This document shows positions 6,106 to 10,406 of a DNA stretch of 10,406 bases, piece by piece (the stretch's first letter is position 1; each line of letters begins with the position of its first letter). A program made the position numbers and the translations under genes. The DNA is taken from contig JAKAOD010000064.1 of NCBI GenBank assembly GCA_021823365.1, positions 1 through 10,406 of the forward strand. The letters run 5' to 3'. This DNA comes from Actinomycetes bacterium. Its GTDB lineage: Bacteria; Actinomycetota; Acidimicrobiia; Acidimicrobiales; Bog-793. The notes below the pieces were generated by a model. It did not search any database. It had not been told where the DNA came from and was given only the letters and a program-made list of their open reading frames with translations.

Positions 6106-6363
6106 GGTGCGATCAGGCCCCAGCTCACCTACAAGATGGCATGGCGCAGAACCACCCTCACGGTCGCCGACCGCTGGTTCGCCTCCTCCATGCTCCATCA
6201 CGGGTGCAGGTGCCACCTGATCGAACCGAAGAAGCTGGCCAGACAGCTCGTCTGTGCGCGCACGGGCCAGCTGGTCGACCGGGACGCCAACGCAGCGAAG
6301 AACCTCTGCGACTGGCCGGACCACGCCAGTCGTGGCTCAGTTGGAGCCACGGCCCCGAAGCCC
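6106..6363 (+). pseudogene. TnpB (IS605/IS607 OrfB) relic, C-terminal fragment
   Basis: In the frame that includes position 6121, the translation reads QLTYKMAWRRTTLTVADRWF, then FASSMLHHGC…ARQLVCARTGQLVDRDANAAK, then NLCDWPD and VGATAPK. This is the C-terminal end of a TnpB-type transposon nuclease: the ADRWF(x)SS segment, a zinc-ribbon-like region and the closing RuvC motif DRDxNAAKNL, whose second Asp is the third catalytic acid of the family. Only about 85 of roughly 400 residues remain; the N-terminal part, first RuvC Asp and middle Glu are absent. The first cysteine pair is C-R-C and the second reads C-A-R-T, which fits decay or a divergent subfamily. There is no stop in this frame before 6510, inside the tricorn gene. 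The rest of the 515-bp gap (5935–6449) shows only the candidate promoters and no intact gene. Confidence 0.8.
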
Positions 6364-6435
6364 GCTCACTCTTGCTCACTGCGCTGCAACGGCCCTCCAA
6401 CCCGAGAGCGGTTCGCCCGCAGATTACCGGTCCGG

Positions 6436-6441
6436 TACCGT
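6436..6441 (+). promoter_or_regulatory. Possible -10 element for a leaderless tricorn transcript
   Basis: TACCGT fits TAnnnT and ends 8 bp before the GTG start at 6450, the spacing expected if transcription starts at or next to the start codon. A weak -35 (TTCGCC, 6412–6417) lies 18 bp upstream. No Shine–Dalgarno sequence precedes the GTG, which agrees with a leaderless mRNA, a common form in actinobacteria. Confidence 0.35.
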
Positions 6442-6449
6442 CGCGCGCC

Positions 6450-9400
6450 GTGGCCGAGCCCAGCTACCTCCGGTTCCCGAGCGTCCGCGGCGAGCTCCTC
6501 TCGTTCGTAGCGGACGACGACGTCTGGCTGGCCCCTCTCGCCGGCGGCACCGCCCGGCGCCTCACCGCAGACCGCGCCCCGGCGTCGCACACGGCGTTGT
6601 CCCCCGACGGCGCGTGGATCGCCTACGCGAGCCGCCGGGACGGCCGTCCGGAGGTGTTTCTCGTCTCGACCGCGGGCGAGGACGTGCGGCGGCTCACCTA
6701 CCTCGGTGACGACTGGACGCGCCCCCTCGGCTGGACGTCCGACGGGCGGGTGCTTCTCGTGTCGGCCGCCGGCGAGCCCTTCCGCAGCGGCACCTGGGCG
6801 TACTCGGTCGCCGTCGACGGATCGGGGCTCGAACGTCTCCCCTACGGCCCGATCAGCGCGCTCAGCACGGGTCCCAGTGGCGCCGTCGTCCTCGGCGTCA
6901 ACCAGAGCCTTCGCCGGGGAGCGTCGTGGAAGCGCTACCGGGGAGGGACGGCCGCCGCGCTGTGGATCGACCGCACCGGCAGCGGATCGTTCGTGCCGTA
7001 CCTGAACGACCTCCACGGACAGCTCGAGGACCCGGTGCTCGTCGGCGAGCGGATCGCGTTCGTCTCAGACCACGAGGGCTACGGCAACATCTACTCCGCG
7101 CTCCCAGACGGGACCGACCTCCGGCGTCACAGCGACCACGACGACTTCTACGCGCGTGCCGCGTCGAGCGACGGGCTCGTCGTCGTGTACCAGTGCGCTG
7201 GCGAGCTCTACCGCATCGACGAGCTCACGCGCGATGCCACGCCGGCGCGCATCGAGATCGCGCTGGGTGCCCCGAGGAGCGGCCGCCTCGTCCACTCGCT
7301 CAAGGCGGCGGAGGTCCTCGGCGAGCACGCGCCGGACCACGACGGCCGGGCGAGCGCCGTCGAGGCTCGCGGCGAGATCCACTGGCTGACCCATGAGCGG
7401 GGTCCCGCGCGGCGCCTCGGCGGCGGTGACGGGGTACGGGCGCGCCTTCCGACGGCGGTCGGCGCGGGGGATTCCGCGACGGTCCTGTTCGTCACCGATG
7501 CCCAGGGGGACGACGCGATCGAGATCGTGCCGGCGCACGGCCCGCTGCCCGAAGACCGCCGCCGCATCGGCGCGGGCGCGCTCGGCAGGGTGCTCGACCT
7601 CGCCGTGTCCCCCGACGCCGCGCACGCGGCGGTCGCGACGCACGACGGGCGCGTCGTGCTCGTCCACCTCGACGACGGCGAGCTGCGCACGGTGTCCTCG
7701 TCGTCGCACGGCGACGCGAGCGGCCTCACGTTCTCACCGGATTCGCGCTACGTCGCCTGGTCGGAAGCAGGCCCTGACCCGCTCCGGCACATCAGGCTGG
7801 CCGAGATCGCCACTGGGGACACCGTCGAGGTCACCCCGCTTCGCTTCGTCGACGACGAGCCGGCGTTCAGCACCGACGGCAAGTACCTCGCCTTCCTCTC
7901 GACCAGGACGCTCGATCCCCTCTACGACGCGTTCGTCTTCGACCTCTCGTTCGTTGCGGGGGTTCGCCCGTACCTCGTCCCGCTCGCGGCGACGACGCCT
8001 TCTCCGTTCGACGCCGAGCCGCACGGGCGGCCGAGGCACGGCGCAGCGGAGGCCGACGGGAAGGCGGCGCACGGCGAGAAGGGCGCGACGGCGGTGCGCG
8101 GCGGGGGCGGCGGCGACGCGGCCGGAGGAGGCCAGGGGGTCGAGGCCACTGGCGCAGGAGATGCCGTCGGGCACGGCGCAGGAGACGCCGGCGGGCACGG
8201 CGCCGGAGACGCCGGCGGGCACGGCGCAGGAGATGCCGTCGGGCACGGCGCAGGAGACGAAAGCGAACTGGCCGAGGCCCCGGAGCCGGCCCAAGTGCGG
8301 ATCGACAGCGAAGGGCTGACCGAGCGCGTCGTCCCCTTCCCCGTCGCCGCAGGACGGTACGCCCAGCTCCGTGCCGCCCACGACGGCTTCCTCTGGCTGT
8401 CCGAGCCCATCGAGGGCACCCTCGGCGAAGGGCGCGCAGGGATCGGCGCGAAACCAGGTCGTGCGTGGCTCGTCAGATTCGACCTTTCGAAGGGTCACGA
8501 GTCGCACCTCGTCGACGCGCTCGACTCCTACGACGTGAGCGGCGACGGCAAGACCATCGTGGTACGCGACGCTGCGCAGCTGCGTGCGCTACCCGCGGAC
8601 CACCGGGTGGAGACATCTCCGCACGACGACCCCTCGCCGGATGTCGTCGACATCGACTCGAGCCGCGTCCGTGTCGAGATCGACCCGCCTCGTGAGTGGG
8701 CCCAGATGTACGAGGAGGCGGCGCGCCTCATGCGCGACCACTTCTGGGTCGCCGACATGGCCGGTGTCGACTGGGACGGCGTGATCACGCGCTACCGCCC
8801 GCTGCTCGACCGGATCGCGACGCGCGACGACCTCTCCGAGCTCCTGTGGGAGGTGCACGGAGAGCTCGGGACGTCGCACGCGTACGAGACGCCGCCTCCC
8901 CGACCCGTGGAGGAGGAGCGCGCCCTCGGTCTCCTCGCGGCCGACCTGGAGAGAGGGGCGGACGGGACCTGGCGCATCGTACGGTTGCTACCCGGAGAGT
9001 CCTCGGTGCTGGGCGCGAGGTCGCCCCTGCTCGCGCCGGGAACCGGGATCAGGCCGGGCGATGCGATCCTGGCCGTGGACGGCAAACCGGTCGACCCGGT
9101 GCTCGGCCCGGCCGCCAGCCTCGTCGGCGCCGCAGAGAAGCCGGTCGAGCTGACCGTGCGTGACGCTGCCGGGTCGACGCGCGAGGTCGTGGTCGAGCCG
9201 CTCGGCGACGAGCGACCCTTGCGGTACCAGCATTGGGTCGCGGGACGCCGAGAGCACGTGCATGCCATGACCGACGGCCGCGTCGGCTACGTGCACATCC
9301 CCGACATGGTCGCGGCCGGGTGGGCGGAGCTCCACCGGGACCTGCGCGTCGAGGTCGCCCGCGAGGGGCTCGTCATCGACGTGAGGGACAATCGCGGCGG

Positions 9401-9905
9401 GCACACCTCGTCGCTCGTGCTCGAGACGCTCGGCAGGACGGTGCGCGCGTGGGACGTCGGCCGACACATCGGCCCGATGACCTACCCGCCGAACGCGCCG
9501 CGCGGCCCGCGGGTCCTCGTCACGAACGAGCAGGCCGGTTCGGACGGAGACATCGTCACTGCAGGGTTCCGCCAGCTCGGCCTCGGCCCGATCGTTGGCA
9601 CCCGCACGTGGGGAGGGGTCATCGGGATCGACGGCCGCTACACGCTCGTGGACGGGACCAGCGTGACCCAGCCGCGATACTCGTTCTGGTTCGCCGACGT
9701 CGGATGGAGCGTGGAGAACCATGGCGTCGACCCCGACGTCGAGGTGCCCAGGACGCCGCAGGACTGGGCGGCGGGCAGGGACCCGCAGCTGGACCGCGCG
9801 ATCGCCCTGGTGCTGGAAGCGCTCAGCCGCACCCCGGCCGCGGTGCCGCCGGACGTCGCCACCCGCCCATCACGCGTTCCCCCACCTCTCGCCCCGCGCC
9901 CGTAG
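6450..9905 (+). CDS. Tricorn protease (S41-type self-compartmentalising peptidase)
   Basis: 1151 residues, against about 1071 in the Thermoplasma acidophilum enzyme. Tricorn assembles into large rings in the cytoplasm and cuts oligopeptides released by the proteasome, feeding aminopeptidases. The domains are in family order: two WD-like beta-propellers (about 1–690, with repeats such as LSPDGAWIAYASRRDG and FSTDGKYLAFLSTRTLDPLYD), a helical C1 region (REWAQMYEEAARLMRDHFWV), a PDZ domain (about 825–918) and an S41 catalytic domain. Catalytic residues align as H810 (GTSHAYE), S1031 (EQAGSDGDI) and E1089 (SVENHGVDPD). D980 (DVRDNRGG) may be the substrate-binding Asp. The GTG at 6450 was chosen because the protein then begins VAEPSYLRFPSVRGE as tricorns do; the upstream open frame is non-homologous. 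An insert of about 95 residues (520–613), rich in Gly, Ala, Asp and His, lies after YLVPLAATTPSPF in the second propeller. No partner aminopeptidase is in view. Confidence 0.95.
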   Translation: MAEPSYLRFPSVRGELLSFVADDDVWLAPLAGGTARRLTADRAPASHTALSPDGAWIAYASRRDGRPEVFLVSTAGEDVRRLTYLGDDWTRPLGWTSDGRVLLVSAAGEPFRSGTWAYSVAVDGSGLERLPYGPISALSTGPSGAVVLGVNQSLRRGASWKRYRGGTAAALWIDRTGSGSFVPYLNDLHGQLEDPVLVGERIAFVSDHEGYGNIYSALPDGTDLRRHSDHDDFYARAASSDGLVVVYQCAGELYRIDELTRDATPARIEIALGAPRSGRLVHSLKAAEVLGEHAPDHDGRASAVEARGEIHWLTHERGPARRLGGGDGVRARLPTAVGAGDSATVLFVTDAQGDDAIEIVPAHGPLPEDRRRIGAGALGRVLDLAVSPDAAHAAVATHDGRVVLVHLDDGELRTVSSSSHGDASGLTFSPDSRYVAWSEAGPDPLRHIRLAEIATGDTVEVTPLRFVDDEPAFSTDGKYLAFLSTRTLDPLYDAFVFDLSFVAGVRPYLVPLAATTPSPFDAEPHGRPRHGAAEADGKAAHGEKGATAVRGGGGGDAAGGGQGVEATGAGDAVGHGAGDAGGHGAGDAGGHGAGDAVGHGAGDESELAEAPEPAQVRIDSEGLTERVVPFPVAAGRYAQLRAAHDGFLWLSEPIEGTLGEGRAGIGAKPGRAWLVRFDLSKGHESHLVDALDSYDVSGDGKTIVVRDAAQLRALPADHRVETSPHDDPSPDVVDIDSSRVRVEIDPPREWAQMYEEAARLMRDHFWVADMAGVDWDGVITRYRPLLDRIATRDDLSELLWEVHGELGTSHAYETPPPRPVEEERALGLLAADLERGADGTWRIVRLLPGESSVLGARSPLLAPGTGIRPGDAILAVDGKPVDPVLGPAASLVGAAEKPVELTVRDAAGSTREVVVEPLGDERPLRYQHWVAGRREHVHAMTDGRVGYVHIPDMVAAGWAELHRDLRVEVAREGLVIDVRDNRGGHTSSLVLETLGRTVRAWDVGRHIGPMTYPPNAPRGPRVLVTNEQAGSDGDIVTAGFRQLGLGPIVGTRTWGGVIGIDGRYTLVDGTSVTQPRYSFWFADVGWSVENHGVDPDVEVPRTPQDWAAGRDPQLDRAIALVLEALSRTPAAVPPDVATRPSRVPPPLAPRP
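8151..8261. repeat. 24-bp tandem repeat in the tricorn insert
   Basis: Four full 24-bp units start at 8151, 8175, 8199 and 8223, followed by a 15-bp partial unit. They encode GAGDAVGH, GAGDAGGH, GAGDAGGH and GAGDAVGH, then GAGDE. Units 1 and 4 are identical; units 2 and 3 differ from each other by one base. The unit is a multiple of three and keeps the frame. The encoded stretch (residues 568–604) has regularly spaced Asp and His and is probably disordered. Confidence 0.95.
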
Positions 9906-9916
9906 GTCCCCCGCGC

Positions 9917-10406
9917 TCAGGAGGGGGCACCGGGCATCGCAACGACGGCCTTCACCAGATGCGGGCCGTCGTTGCGCACGGAGCCCACCTCGACGCTCAC
10001 GGGGTGGTGCACGAGAACGCCTCTCCTGGGTTCGAGGAGCGCGTGCCGCACCTCGTCCTCGCCGAGGGCGGGATCGAGCCAGCGCTCCCAGTCCTCCGGC
10101 TCGAGCACCACGGGCTGGCGGTCGTGCACGGGCATGTCGGGGCCCGCCCTCGAGGTGAGCACGGTCGCCGTCAGTCGGCGGTCGTCGCCTCGTTCCCAGT
10201 GCTCCCAGAGCCCGGCGAGCACGACAGGTTCGCCGTCCGCGCGCTCGAAGTAGTACGGCTGCTTGCGCGGGGACCCCGGGACCGCAGCCCACTCGTAGAA
10301 GCCGTCCACCGGGACGAGAAGGCGGCGCCGGCGGAACGCCTGCCGATACATCGGCCTCGTCGCCACCGACTCTGCACGCGCGTTGAAGGTGCGCGCGGCC
10401 GCCTTC
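9917..10406 (-). CDS. SRAP/YedK (HMCES-like) abasic-site processing protein, N-terminus missing at the window edge
   Basis: 162 residues are visible, ending at the TGA at 9919–9917; the N-terminus lies beyond the right edge. SRAP proteins react through Cys2 with abasic sites in single-stranded DNA and form a protective crosslink. Family motifs seen are RTFNARAESV (with the active-site Asn), RRRLLVPVDGFYEW (with the Glu), LAGLWEHW, and VHDRQPVVLEPEDWERWL (with the His). The usual HDRMPV reads HDRQPV here; the His itself is kept. The tail MPGAPS is short. The gene is convergent with tricorn and their stops are only 11 bp apart, so the two transcripts must overlap or end at a shared signal. The catalytic Cys cannot be checked within the window. 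Confidence 0.93.
   Translation of the reverse strand, partial: KAAARTFNARAESVATRPMYRQAFRRRRLLVPVDGFYEWAAVPGSPRKQPYYFERADGEPVVLAGLWEHWERGDDRRLTATVLTSRAGPDMPVHDRQPVVLEPEDWERWLDPALGEDEVRHALLEPRRGVLVHHPVSVEVGSVRNDGPHLVKAVVAMPGAPS

Noticed and set aside
5991..6449. Extension of the tricorn frame upstream of the GTG
   Set aside because: The translation is unlike tricorn and covers the TnpB relic in another frame; tricorn homology begins at the GTG at 6450.
8151..8261. CRISPR-like array
   Set aside because: The 24-bp units abut with no spacers and encode an in-frame octapeptide repeat inside the tricorn gene.
9908..9927. Bidirectional terminator between tricorn and the SRAP gene
   Set aside because: Only a CCCCC/GGGGG pairing with a 10-base loop and no T tracts; easily chance at this GC content.

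Overview
The window is very GC-rich. Its gene order rimO–pgsA–cinA–…–recA, and a LexA operator of the CGAAC-N4-GTTCG type in front of recA, both point to an actinomycete (phylum Actinomycetota). The class cannot be fixed from the sequence. Acidimicrobiia-like or another deep-branching lineage is only a guess.

Layout. Positions 1–5695 hold one long leftward gene series, read from the right: rimO (ribosomal protein S12 methylthiotransferase), pgsA (CDP-alcohol phosphatidyltransferase), cinA (CinA/nicotinamide-nucleotide amidase family), a RelE/HigB-type toxin, an XRE-type helix-turn-helix antitoxin, thpR (RNA 2',3'-cyclic phosphodiesterase) and recA, which is cut by the left edge. rimO/pgsA and pgsA/cinA overlap by 4 bp (ATGA). 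Toxin/antitoxin overlap as TGATG. The antitoxin and thpR are 13 bp apart. recA has a 136-bp leader with a perfect LexA box. Upstream of rimO lies a leftward tRNA-Ser(GCU) at 5846–5934.

Positions 5935–6449 (515 bp) hold no intact gene. They hold the probable tRNA promoter and a relic of the C-terminal end of an IS605/IS607-type TnpB. From 6450 to 9905 a rightward gene encodes a full-length tricorn protease with both propellers, a PDZ domain and an S41-type catalytic domain. It carries a Gly/Ala/Asp/His-rich insert built from a 24-bp repeat. A convergent SRAP/YedK-family gene (abasic-site shielding) enters from the right edge.

How the genes fit together. rimO, pgsA, cinA and recA are the conserved actinobacterial block, which often has the XRE regulator clgR between cinA and recA. 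Here that slot holds a toxin–antitoxin pair followed at once by thpR. RelE-superfamily toxins can leave RNA ends with 2',3'-cyclic phosphates, and ThpR acts on such ends. The three genes may therefore form a functional cassette next to an SOS-controlled recA. This is inference from gene order and family knowledge and is the most interesting hypothesis in the window.

A second theme is short in-frame tandem repeats of 12, 12, 15 and 24 bp in the linkers or ends of RimO, ThpR and tricorn.
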